From NCBI GenBank assembly GCA_021234535.1, contig CM037835.1, positions 5,642,001 through 5,706,000 of the forward strand: a DNA stretch of 64,000 nt. The letters are read 5' to 3'. The DNA is from Stichopus chloronotus. Taxonomy: Eukaryota > Echinodermata > Holothuroidea > Aspidochirotida > Stichopodidae. Below are positions 26,179 to 36,147 of this stretch, in pieces. The notes beneath the pieces are model-generated. The model saw only the letters and a list, made by a program, of their open reading frames with translations, was not told the origin of the DNA and did not search any database. The position numbers and the translations under genes are program-made. Each line of letters begins with the position of its first letter. The stretch's first letter is position 1.

Positions 26179-26461
26179 TTTTACTACTGCATAGTTAGAC
26201 AAGTTCAGACACACGCTCAAAAATATTCTTGCAACGCACCCTCTATGCCCTAGCTCCTCCTCGTTGGACTTTGCTCTGCTGCTTCACTCAAAGTTTTCAA
26301 AGTTACCGATTTCAGCTTGGAGCCGGAGTTTTAAACACCAAAATACAACCTTGAGTCTTCTTGTGATTTCTTATATTGTTTATTCTGGGTTCCTGTTCAG
26401 TTCTTCTTAATTCTACCTCACCTCTTCGAGATTTTTGAGTTAGAATTTTGTTTGCACGGTA

Positions 26462-27129
26462 ATGAGCGAGCCCTTGTGGAGACAACTTAACGAACCCCTC
26501 CTGCCTGCCCCCTGGAGCTTTTGACTCGCAAAACCTTGTTCTTGATCGGTAGCGGTGTCTTCAAGGACAGAGGACCTGTCTTCAGGACTCTTTCCATCAA
26601 GTCTTCACCATTTTACATTAGAGAATCATGTGGTTTGCATGGTTCCCAACCCCTCATTTCTGGCCAAGACCAAGACACTCACCTTCGTGTCGGGCAACAT
26701 CTCTATCCCTGAGATTAGTTCGGCATCGTCTATTAGAGAGGATAGGAGGTGGTGTCCGGTCAGGGTGTTGAAATGGTTCCTCCACAGAACGAAGGACCTG
26801 CAAACGTCCCAGCGCCTTTTCGCTCTTCCCATAGGCTGTACACAGCGGCCTCTTGTGATACCGTTATGCGCTGGCTGACTGAGGTCATAGGTCTCAATGC
26901 CCATTGACAGGTTAGGGCTTATGAGGTTCAGGGGTAAGCGATGTTGAAGGCGATCTTTGCAGGCGTGCCAATGGAAGAGGTCCTCAGAGTGGCTGCCTGG
27001 AAGACTCCTGCCACCTTCGTCCCTTGTTACCTCTCGGACACTCTAGGTGTGCATTTTTCCGGGCCGATCTCTGTGCGGCCCCTAGTGACCTCCCACTGGG
27101 GTTTCCCTACTAGCACAGTGCTATTCTAA
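26462..27129 (+). pseudogene. Broken DIRS-type tyrosine recombinase gene
   Basis: Pieces of a tyrosine recombinase (the integrase of DIRS-type retrotransposons) appear in order but in three frames. First comes LTRKTLFLIGSG near 26521, matching the LTRKT-FLLALASG start of the catalytic domain. Next is VPNPSFLAKTKTLTF near 26640. Then CPVRVLKWFLHRTKDL near 26753 and RLFALPIG near 26814. Last are TVMRWLTEVIGLNA, VRAYEVQG, then FAGVPMEEVLRVAAWKT and TFVPCYLSDTLG up to ~27045. The family's catalytic H-x-x-R (AHxxRG) is AYEVQG here, and stop codons flank that motif; the tyrosine (CYLSD) is retained. Frameshifts lie near 26630 and 26850. The gene is dead. No reverse transcriptase or RNase H region was found between the leader (26180-26460) and this domain, so the element is also internally deleted. 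The higher GC and CpG content than the surroundings marks it as a later insertion. Confidence 0.8.
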
Positions 27130-27140
27130 TTCATTGGTGT

Positions 27141-27227
27141 GAGAAAAGGGTAAGTGTATATTCCCCACAACTCACTGGTGTGGGTATTCACGAGTGACTA
27201 TACTTACCCCTTGCCGCTGCCCACCTC
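27141..27227. repeat. DIRS-type terminal repeat, forward copy
   Basis: The copy runs ATTCCCCACAACTCACTGG, then TGTGGGTATTCACGAGTGAC, then TATACTTACCCCTTGCC. It lies immediately 3' of the recombinase remnant and is inverted relative to 27555-27617. Known: DIRS elements have inverted terminal repeats plus an internal complementary region near the right end that repeats the terminal sequences. This copy could be that internal region, or the left end of a second short element nested here. Confidence 0.65.
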
Positions 27228-27554
27228 CTGCCTGTGAAGAGTGTGTAGCAACTATTGGTTTTCATGTATATATGTACATAGTTCCTGTCCTAGATGCTCG
27301 CAGAGGCAAGTTTGTTCTAGGGCAGGGTTTTGGTTCCTTCTTTGAGAGTCAGGAATTTTCCTTTACTGGGTCCCCGGCCCCTTGGCGTCTTCAGGACGTA
27401 AAGTTTCTTCCTTTATGCTTTGGTAAGTGGTCAAGTTTTATTTTCATTTGTTCCGTTGCTTGCACTGAAGCCTTCCAAGGAAGAGCTAGGGCATATAGAG
27501 CGTGGTACAAGAATACTTTCAAGCGTGTGTCTGAGCTTGTGTAACTATGCATTG

Positions 27555-27617
27555 GTGAAAGCAAGTGGCAAGTATAATGACTCTCGAATACCCACACCAA
27601 TGAGTTGTGGGGAATTC
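27555..27617. repeat. DIRS-type terminal repeat, inverted copy (right end)
   Basis: GGCAAGTATAATGACTCTCG followed by AATACCCACACCAATGAG and TTGTGGGGAATTC is the reverse complement, with a few changes, of the copy at 27141-27227. The ~330 bp between the two copies contains a 116-codon open frame (27194-27544) of unknown meaning; no domain is recognised. This probably marks the right end of the element that starts near 26161. Confidence 0.65.
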
Positions 27618-28147
27618 ATTTGATGATAATGAGAAACATGGTTACTACCTTGGCACTCATGTGCCAGACATTGAGAAAGCATTCAGCTGATGCTGCTGGC
27701 AAGCGAACTTTGATAGTGTTGCTGCAAAGGTATTGATAATGGTGACTATAGTTTACAGCTCAGGTAAAGAGACTTCCTTACAACAACAGAAAATCACCTC
27801 ACTGAATGGATTTAAACAGCTTTCAATGTTAGCATGCCTTCTTGAACTCAGTCAACTAATGGGAAATCTACTTTTCTGATTCGTTGGTCATTTTAAATTC
27901 ATTCATCAACATAAATTTGCTACTATTAGCTGCAATCTTTTTGTCTAATGAGGCAAAAGGTTAACTGATGTATACATAAATTTTAAAGGCTATATTTTGA
28001 AAGTGTGTCTTCCAGTATCAAGTTCAAATGTTAAATTCTCCTGCTTGTCTTGTCAATACATGCAAGTCCATGCCACAAGCCTTCCAGCTGATTTGAGAAG
28101 TTTGCACTGATTTTACTGAAAGTTCCTGAGATAAGATCAATCTGTAC

Positions 28148-28204
28148 GTTTCTTTTTTCTTTTCTCCTTTTTTCTCTTTTTCTTCATTCTTCTTCCCCCT
28201 CCTC
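28148..28204. repeat. Polypyrimidine tract (~57 nt)
   Basis: A run made almost entirely of C and T on the plus strand (TTTCTTTTTTCTTTTCTCC and onward), with a single purine (an A in TTCATTC). It is a potential triplex-forming or low-complexity region. The lysine/glutamate-rich minus-strand frame over it is not a gene. Confidence 0.85.
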
Positions 28205-29252
28205 AACAATCAGTTCAGAATGATTGACGTATGAAATTAAAATTTGTGAGTCCTGGCTTCTGTGGGGGAAGAAACTGCTTGGGGATATTGCAAGTGTTTG
28301 TCATAGTGTGAGAGATATGGACTGTTAAGTAATTGGGAAAAGAGTTAAAAATGAAGCAAGTGGTAAGAGGCGGTGGTGGCTTGACAGAGATGCGGATACA
28401 ATCATGATGACCTCATGTATGGGGGAAAAGTGTACACCCATAATTGTGATGACCTCAATCTCAGTGGACTTTGACATGTATAAGAGGAGTGCATGTTAAA
28501 GACCCCCTTCTGATGTTTTTGACAAATGAATGGGAGGGGGGACATGGGATTCAAGTGAATTACTTACGAGAATTGTGAAAGTTCTAACAATGAAGGGTGA
28601 CTTTTTTTCATGTCATTTTTTAAATCCACATGAGGCTAAATACACTATCTGTCACTAACTTACAAATTATGAATATTATACATTTAAAATGCAGGAAAAC
28701 TATTAAGGTGAAGGTGACCTTTTTCTTTCAAGGTTACTATGTAAGGCAGTAACAATATTTGCCATGAAAGGAAGACTTTTCCACATAAACTAATACAGGA
28801 AGAAATGCATTTAATCATGAATGATGACATTGTTTTCAAGTATATACTATTAAAGGGATTTATCAAGCACTCGTTGAAGACAGCATATAGCCCGTACATT
28901 TAATTCTGACATGTGCCAGAAGTGATGCGGTCTTTTAAAGGCTTTGTCTGATTAAAACCTCAATTTCAGATATCCAAATAGTGAAGGTCCCTGAAGGGTA
29001 TTAAATATTGTGTGCAAGTGGTATAATTAGTCAAGAAAATGTACGTTTTAGTCCATTTGAAAGATTTTGAGCAATATTAATATGATCTGCCTTTGGCATT
29101 AATAACTCAAAGGAGAAGTGAATCAGTTGATGACCTTTGGCCTCACGGGTTTGTCCTTAAATTAGTTATGGAGTGTGAGAGAGCGTTATGGTAAAGATTC
29201 GCTTGCTTTGCTCTGAATGAGTTGTAAACATGCAGTGCCTTCTGCAAGATGT

Positions 29253-29825
29253 ATCGCTCATTTTGGAAAAGTACACATGAAGTATGATTGCAAACTAGAT
29301 GAATGTGTACAGCTCACCCTGTAGAAAAATAAACACAAATTACGAACATATGAACTACATGGATATTGTGTCGCTTGTTCTGTAGAACAATATACATATT
29401 ATGAAAATGAAGTAGATGAATATACATGGTCATTCTGTTGGAAGAATGTTTATAAAGTATGAATGTAAACTAGATGGATATGTATGGTTCATTGTGTGGA
29501 CAAGTGCACAAGTTATGAATAGAAATTGCCGCACATGCTCATTTATGGTCATTCTGTAGAGAAAAAAAAATAAAATATGAATGTGAACTGGATGCATATA
29601 TATGGCTCATTCTGTGGAAGAATACATACAGTGTAAATGTTGAGAATAAACTGGATGTATGATTCATTCCCAGTTAGTAGTGGAATGCACATAAATTGTG
29701 ATTATGAAATAGATGCATGTGTATAACTTATTCTGTGGCTCATTCTTTGGAAGAAAACACATAACACTATAGCTATGATCATAAAGTAGATGCATACAGA
29801 CATGTATGGCATGTTCTGTGGAGGT
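29253..29825. repeat. Degenerate tandem array, period about 58 bp
   Basis: Around ten units share the order GGCTCATTCTGTGGAAGAA, then TACACATAAAGTATGAATG, then TGAACTAGATGNATATGTAT. Well-preserved units start near 29310, 29422, 29487, 29539 and 29601. Later units are rearranged: a partial unit (GTGGCTCATTCTTTGG) is duplicated near 29735. The units are well diverged from each other, so the array is old. No coding potential is seen. Confidence 0.75.
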
Positions 29826-30680
29826 CCTAGTAACATCCTATGACATCATTCTCACATTTACTGTTCCTATCATCCTTTATGGTCTTTCTGATCATTGTGT
29901 CATTAGTGCCAATCGTGCTTGTGAACATGCACAAAGGATCACGTAGTGTATGAAGTCCTTAATGTCTGTTTACTTGCAGCTCCTAGTGTTACATGGATGT
30001 GACATATTTTACAATAGGATGCCCATGACGTTTTTGTAGAATGATCGTGAACACATATGAGACAACAGTAATTCTTGTAATTCTGTGCCAATGACATATG
30101 GAGGAGTTGACAGTTAGTCCTTTGTTTATTTCAGTACAGCCAATTATAGACATGATGACGTTGAATTAGTAAATATACTTGCAAAGCCATTGACTCTGCG
30201 AACGAACAAAGTTTTGTGGAAGGAACCTCAGTTTGCAACAGCCATATTGTGAAGGTTGTTCACCCATTGGAAGTCAGGCCGGGTGTTTAATGGAAGTTTT
30301 CAAGAGTTGTAAAGCTGTTTAAGTATGGAATCTGCAAAGTAATGCTTTTAACTACTACATATAACAAGAAATTAACGTTTGAGAGAAAGATTTAGTTTTG
30401 ATCCAAAACAAGGAAAGCTTTGAGTAATCTCATATATACTTAATTGATTGCAAGACCCTTTGACCTGTGATTATAATATTAACCTTGTAAAGCTTTTAAT
30501 CGCCATATTATGTGATTGAAAACTTGAGAATAGCACAAAGTTGGTCTTAGTTTACTGGGAGTCAAAGATTAGTTGTAGTTGACAGGATGAAATTTAATTG
30601 TGAAAAGCATTTCAACAACAGTATCGGAAAAGGAGAAACTTAAAACTGGCATGTAATGTATGTGGGTGTACCATTATCCA

Positions 30681-31187
30681 TAGGGTTGTGCGGTACCAGG
30701 AAAATCAGTACCGGTATTCGCCGCTCATCAGTACTGGTATATTACTCAAAGTACTGACCACTTGTTCAATGTCATAACAAGAGGTTCTGTGCCTTGTTCA
30801 ACGTGGTAAAAATCAGAGGTTCTGGGCCCTATATACTGTGCTAATAATGCATTACACTTGTATTCATGTCTTCACGTAAATTCATTGACAAAAAAAACTA
30901 TGAAACAAGTGAGGTAGAAAGTTTCATTTGTGCCGCTTCATCAGGTTTTGAGAACAGCATTGTATGCTGCAACTAAATCCCCGACCAACTTTTTGCCGAT
31001 GGGATTATGTGTCAACATACCCACTCGCCATTTGCGGCCTAGAAATTCCTAAGTCAGGTGACCTGATCACTGTATATTACTTACAAATTATTTCATCACA
31101 TAAAATCGTTGAAAACTTGTCTTGTTTTGTTGTACTTTCTCCAGAAATGCAAACAAATTTGATGTCATTGCTGCTTATATACACAAT
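30681..31187 (+). repeat. Dispersed repeat, copy B (starts TAGGGTTGTGCGGTACC)
   Basis: This is the longer relative of 25132-25494. After the start it has alternating ACCGGTATTCGCC and CAGTACTGGTATATTACTC motifs, also seen in the partial copy at 54722, followed by the region shared with copy A. The 3' boundary is where similarity to copy A stops (GCTTATATACACAA). It is probably the left part of a DNA transposon; the class is uncertain, and hAT is suspected from the first bases. Confidence 0.72.
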
Positions 31188-31362
31188 GTAACTTTGAAGG
31201 TACAAGCCTACTACTGTATGGGTATCGTATAGTACTTTTGTCGTTTGAAGCGAGCAAGTCACTGTACTATTTCAACAGGAGATTTTCACCTGTTGTTCCT
31301 CACCTCAGTTCTGAGCTGAGCAGTCTGTTTATACCCACTGCCCGTAAAGACCCCAATGTAAA

Positions 31363-31461
31363 ATGACTGACAGTCTTGAAGTGAATGAATTTGTGTACAA
31401 GTTTGCAGATCGATTCATTGACTTAACTTCCCGCGATGTTCAACAGCCAAATAAACATTGA
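31363..31461 (+). other. Small open frame (32 codons) downstream of repeat copy B, possible transposase start
   Basis: ATG at 31363 opens MTDSLEVNEFVYKFADR, then FIDLTSRDVQQPNKH and a stop. The peptide reads like real protein, with acidic/hydrophobic alternation and few AT-rich-codon artefacts. It sits ~175 bp past the left-end repeat, where an autonomous element would begin its transposase. It is cut short, and no domain is recognised. Chance is a fair alternative. Confidence 0.2.
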
Positions 31462-31788
31462 TCAATATGAACCCTCAGTGCATCACATTACTAAATTGAA
31501 TGTTAGCATTACCATGGAAAAGACAATGCACTATAGATGCATTGTTTACTCAAGTATAGTATGTCTAGTTGCAGTTCACAGTGAGATGAAGTTCATTGTT
31601 AGCTTGAGCAGATGTAATCCTCTGTTCTTAAAATGTTCACAGCTCATAGGAGTAAGGGAAAGGAGAAAACGTAGGAGAGAGCTGTTGCAGTGTAATATCT
31701 TCTACCTCATCGGGAGTGCATGCAGTGTGAAGAATCGTAGAAAGTCTCATTCATTGGTTGAATTGGACGTTTGAAAATCAATGACTTA

Positions 31789-32131
31789 GGCACCATGTCA
31801 AAAGTTGGCCACCTGGCCGCTGGCACAGCCACTGCAGCGGGTGTTAGTCAGTTTAGGAACAAAAGAGCACCTTAGCAACGAGGCCTTGCCAGCCAGTGCA
31901 GCCGGCTGCCTTACCGTTATGTTTGGTTGTGACACTCTTCATTGATTCCTGATGCCACTATGGCTGGGAGGCCGCTGCAGCCCCTATTAACAGTATGTAA
32001 GTTGGAAAGTGGCTTCAGCTAGTGCAGCCACATGCTCTTTATTACTGAGTTTACCCTAGCAACGCCCAGAGGCTGCAGTGGCCTTGCCAGCCCCTGCAGC
32101 GGCCTTGCCAGCCAACTTTTGACATGGTACC
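31789..32131. mobile_element. PIF/Harbinger-type MITE (343 bp) with TTA target duplication
   Basis: The left end GGCACCATGTCAAAAGTTGG is matched at the right end by the complement of GGTACCATGTCAAAAGTTGG. Both sides are flanked by TTA (31786-31788 and 32132-32134). A 3-bp TWA duplication is the hallmark of PIF/Harbinger elements. Past the TIR the two ends stay complementary (CCACCTGGCCGCTG against CAGCGGCCTTGCCAGCC). The interior is GC-rich, with repeated GGCCTTGCCAGCC and CTGCAG motifs, and is non-coding. The sharp ends suggest a relatively young insertion. Confidence 0.88.
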
Positions 32132-33936
32132 TTAACTGACTGGGGAAGGCGCCCCAGTTGAATGTTTGCTACTTGCTGCTCATCTTTGAGGGGACAATCT
32201 GGCACTTATATTTACTCACTACCTCTTTGTCATGGCTCTCTTTTCTGTTGAAGTCTTTATTTCTTGTCGACTGACCTGATCATGGTATATTTGCAAGTGT
32301 ACAGTGTACTTCCTCAGCTTTCACAAATGACTTGCTTCGAGAAGATGAGGATTGTACTGCTTTGCATTGAATATTTAGCTTTAATGAACATTACATCAGG
32401 AATGCCAAATTGGTGTCCAGGGAACTACATGGGAAGTTTTTCCTCAATATTCTGTACTGTCCTACTTGACTGATTGTTAGCAGTCTGTCATCTTGCTTGT
32501 ATTTTGTGCTCATGTGTCCAGCAAGAGATGGCAGTCGCTCAATTACTCTGACAACAATGCATAACAAACACTATGCATCGACATGTGTACTGTACCATCT
32601 GAAAAGTTCCATGTTGTTCGGTGAATTTTTCTCCTTTAATAAGTTTGATTTATTTCGTGTGCTAGACTCTACTTGTCACTCATGCAGTGGATCTACTAAC
32701 TTGAGTCTCAGTTTGCGAGAAATATTAAAAGTGTATTAAAAAAAAAAACCAGCAAAACCAAAAATGAGCGGAGCGTACCATGCTTTTAAATTTTCATGTC
32801 AGTAACAAGTTACAAGCCACAAAGGGAATAAATACAGGAGCTTTCCAGATGTATATGAAAAGGAGCCAAATCATATGTTTCATATCTTATTAAACCCCCA
32901 ACAGTATTAATAACATCAAATCATTCCCTCTAGCAAATTGATTGGTAATGACAGTCAATTTATGACAACTAAAAATTGAACCAAACGGAATCTATATCTC
33001 CCATTTGAAGTTCCGCAAAATTCATTACCACCTTAATTTTGACTGTGAAGTGTTCGAGAAATGTCCTGTGACAGAAAAAAGAAAAAAAGCGACTAGAAAC
33101 TGTTATAAAGCAACATGTTGTGATGCAAGTCTTAATATTTCAGAATTAAGTGTAAATCATATTGTGATAGATGTTCAGTTTAACCATGTGCTCAACATAG
33201 TTCAGTTTAATCATGCACATGTTGAATTAGAAACTTGCCATGGATGAATGTTCAAATCTCATTTTGCATTTCCATTTCAAATCTTTCAAGATCTACAATA
33301 CCATAAATTATGTGCAGAGTCGTCCCATATTGTTCTCAAATTGCTCTGATAAAATCCAGTTGTTTGCATTGGATATAGAAGTGTACATGATTTATGCAAA
33401 ATCAGTACACACAATCAGGGCATTGGAACTACAAAAAATTCAAGAATGTTATGAATATGGTTCAACATAAAAATGCAAAACAAAAAAAAACAAGTGGTGG
33501 CTTAATTGTAGTTTGAAAAAGGATTATCACATGTTGTCTGTCCGTCTTACTGTACATATCTTCCTTTAAGCAAGGTGTATAGGAAGGGATGTATGGATAA
33601 AGTTACAGTGAAATGTTACATGTTTTGCATTGATCATGTTTGATTGATATGTATTGGAAAGGCATGTCCACCCTATCTCTCTGTCAGATGGTGCTAATTG
33701 AGGTGCGCTGCTGTTTTTCACAAAAGTACGCCACCTCGCTCTGTCCCTCACCAGATTTGTGGCCATATTCACTGTAGGTGCTCAGTAGATCAATTTGCAA
33801 CATTAGACATGTGACAGTGTTTGTAGTAAACTTGTACTTTTGTTATTACTCAATGTAAATTAAAGATCAGTGCAGCTACTGTAGTATGTATCATCAATTG
33901 AAACAATCTCAGTTCATGTGAGATTTCTTCATTGTA

Positions 33937-34004
33937 TGCAAAAGTGAGGCAAGGGGTAAGCATAGACACTGGTGAATACCCACACCAGGACGTTGTGGGG
34001 AGTA
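33937..34004. repeat. Solo DIRS-type terminal repeat flanked by 22-bp direct repeats
   Basis: GGCAAGGGGTAAGCATAGAC, then ACTGGTGAATACCCACACCA and GTTGTGGGGAGTAC match the terminal repeat at 27555-27617 in the same orientation. The flanks are near-identical direct repeats (33915-33936 and 34005-34026, one mismatch, core GATTTCTTCATTGTA). Such a duplication is not expected from tyrosine-recombinase integration, so either a separate short element or a local tandem duplication made this arrangement. Confidence 0.7.
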
Positions 34005-34026
34005 CATGTGTGATTTCTTCATTGTA

Positions 34027-36024
34027 GGAGAAAAGGTATGCCGCAACTGGTATTTAATTAAGAAATGGATTCTAACCTGGTTGAATGTAGCCACTGCTTA
34101 GCTTTCTGTCCCAAAAATTTTGATCTTTTGTTAAAGTGAGTAGATTCCAGAATTGGCAGATAGTGAATCAGTACATTGAACATTGTAATAATATACCTCT
34201 CAATACATTAATTTGACAGTTTACTCCATGTTCAGCTAGGATCATGGAATATTCATGATGGTATCACCCAATTTGTGATTCTGCCAGTATAATGCTCTGT
34301 GCTACTCCTCATAACTACCAAACCCTGCCTTTTCCCATCTCATCTTTTGTCTTCCTCGATCATCTAGTCTGCTGCAAATGCTACATATCATCATTTAAGT
34401 ATGCCACCCTAGCTCTCCTTCTCAGTACTCAGGGAGTTCATGGTTTTTTTTCTGCTGGGATGAAGCAGCCTTGGAACTTACATTAAGTCATGGAATGTAA
34501 TTTAGGTCATCAAGATTAACCATGGGCACTTTCAACTATTTACTCCTGGAGGCCCGGGGAGAGAAATCAATTTTTAAGCCAGTGTTGCTGTTTATCCATA
34601 TGCAGAAGTAGATTTGGAGTGGAAACATTTGTTTTGTTGAAGTAGTATTGACCCTAACTTTGCCAAAACAATCAGTGAAGTTTATGTTTGTGCTCTCATT
34701 GCAATTCCCTCTCGGCTGTATATTATAAACAAGTTACTGGAATGCTTTTTCTTAACTCAAATCTCATTTTAAGCCTCAGTGTGTACCTTCTTTACTGACT
34801 CATGTTAATGGTATCAATCAAGACTGTGTTTTCAATATAAACAGAGATTGGACCTGCAATCAGAAAATTCTTCCTGAATTTCATGACTTCATTTCTTTAT
34901 TTCTATTTAATTTGCTACCCATTTCTTCCCTCCGCTGTTCTTTACTTTTCATTTTCATCTCCTGGGAATTAACACTTTCATATCACGACAAAGTTATCTG
35001 GATTTTGTCATAAAAAAGTACTTCCTCCCATACCGCAGATGTAAATAAATCTGACCATGATTTGAACAAGAGCAAATAAAAAATTCAAATGGAACTTTTG
35101 TTTACTCTGGTATCAACTGCTTAAAAGGTTTGCCATTTTCCAAGCTACGTTCTTTGCTTTTCTTGCCTTTCCTTGCTTTTTCCACGTATTTTTTCTATTC
35201 ATTCCCTCTTTGCTAAATGAACAAAATGGTTCACATCTTTTGTTGCCACGGATGACTTGCTGAGCCCCAAACACATTTTCAATAGTTTTATTAATTTTTC
35301 CTGAGGTTAATTTTCTTACTCTTCATGTCATGTTGTGTCACATATATCATGGTATACCACCGGTGAAGGCTGCATTAACGGTTGCTACATCACAGTGTTC
35401 TGGATGCTAGCACTATTGACCTACTTCACAGATGTGGTCATATCTCAAAGAAGACATAATGCAACCTTTTGCTGGTTGGCTCAATGTTTTGCAAGATTTT
35501 TGTTGCTTGTCTAGATTAGTGGAAGTTGATCATCAGGTACTGAATCTTCGTTGGAGTCATTTGAAGACTCATTATCTTGATAGGTGAGGCTGAAAGTATA
35601 GTTGGGGAAATAAAAATATTCATGGTCCTTTGCATACATCTGATATCACTTGCCATTAGCAAACGTTGTCAATTCTTTATCTACATGTTTTCTATTCTTA
35701 GTTTGTTTGTCTTTCCATCATTTCCAGGTGAGGCACTCATATCATGCCTGCAAGGCCCCTCAGTATGGGCCTTAATGTGTTTTTGTGTATATTACTCTAG
35801 ATTGTAAATAAGATAATATATAAATAAAACACTGATTCGCAAACAACGAAGGGGTACATTAACTTGGAGCAAATAATGTAGAATAGTAATTTGTAAAGAA
35901 GAATCCCTTTTTAACCACACTCAAAATAACAAGTTTTAAAATTTGTTCAGGATCATGATAGAGTAAGTGAAATACCTCAATGTGTGTAATTAGATACCAG
36001 TAAGTACATACTGTATCAGCTGGC
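34027..36024. other. AT-rich stretch without identified genes
   Basis: No coding domain, RNA gene or bounded repeat was recognised. Pyrimidine-rich segments occur around 34900-34960 and 35150-35210. Short open frames have no recognisable domains. The stretch is most simply intronic. Confidence 0.5.
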
Positions 36025-36147
36025 AACTCCATTGCTGATATGAACCTATGAATTCACAGCACATACTCCCTCACCTCATATAACCTATGCATTACGGTAT
36101 TGACCATGGTCTAGCATCTGGCAATTTGGGTGTGTGTATCTGGTCAC
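36025..36147 (-). repeat. Diverged DIRS-type terminal repeat, left arm of an inverted pair
   Basis: Reverse-complemented, this arm reads GTGACCAGATACACACACCC, AAATTGCCAGATGCTAGACC, ATGCATAGGTTATATGAGG and GAATTC. It matches 38281-38404 almost base for base across ~100 bp. Its outer part (CAACTCCATTGCTG through CTCCCTCACC) is a weak match to the terminal repeat at 27141-27227. Confidence 0.75.

Noticed and set aside
29253..29825. CRISPR-like array
   Set aside because: The units are contiguous and degenerate without invariant repeats or unique spacers, and the sequence is animal genomic DNA.
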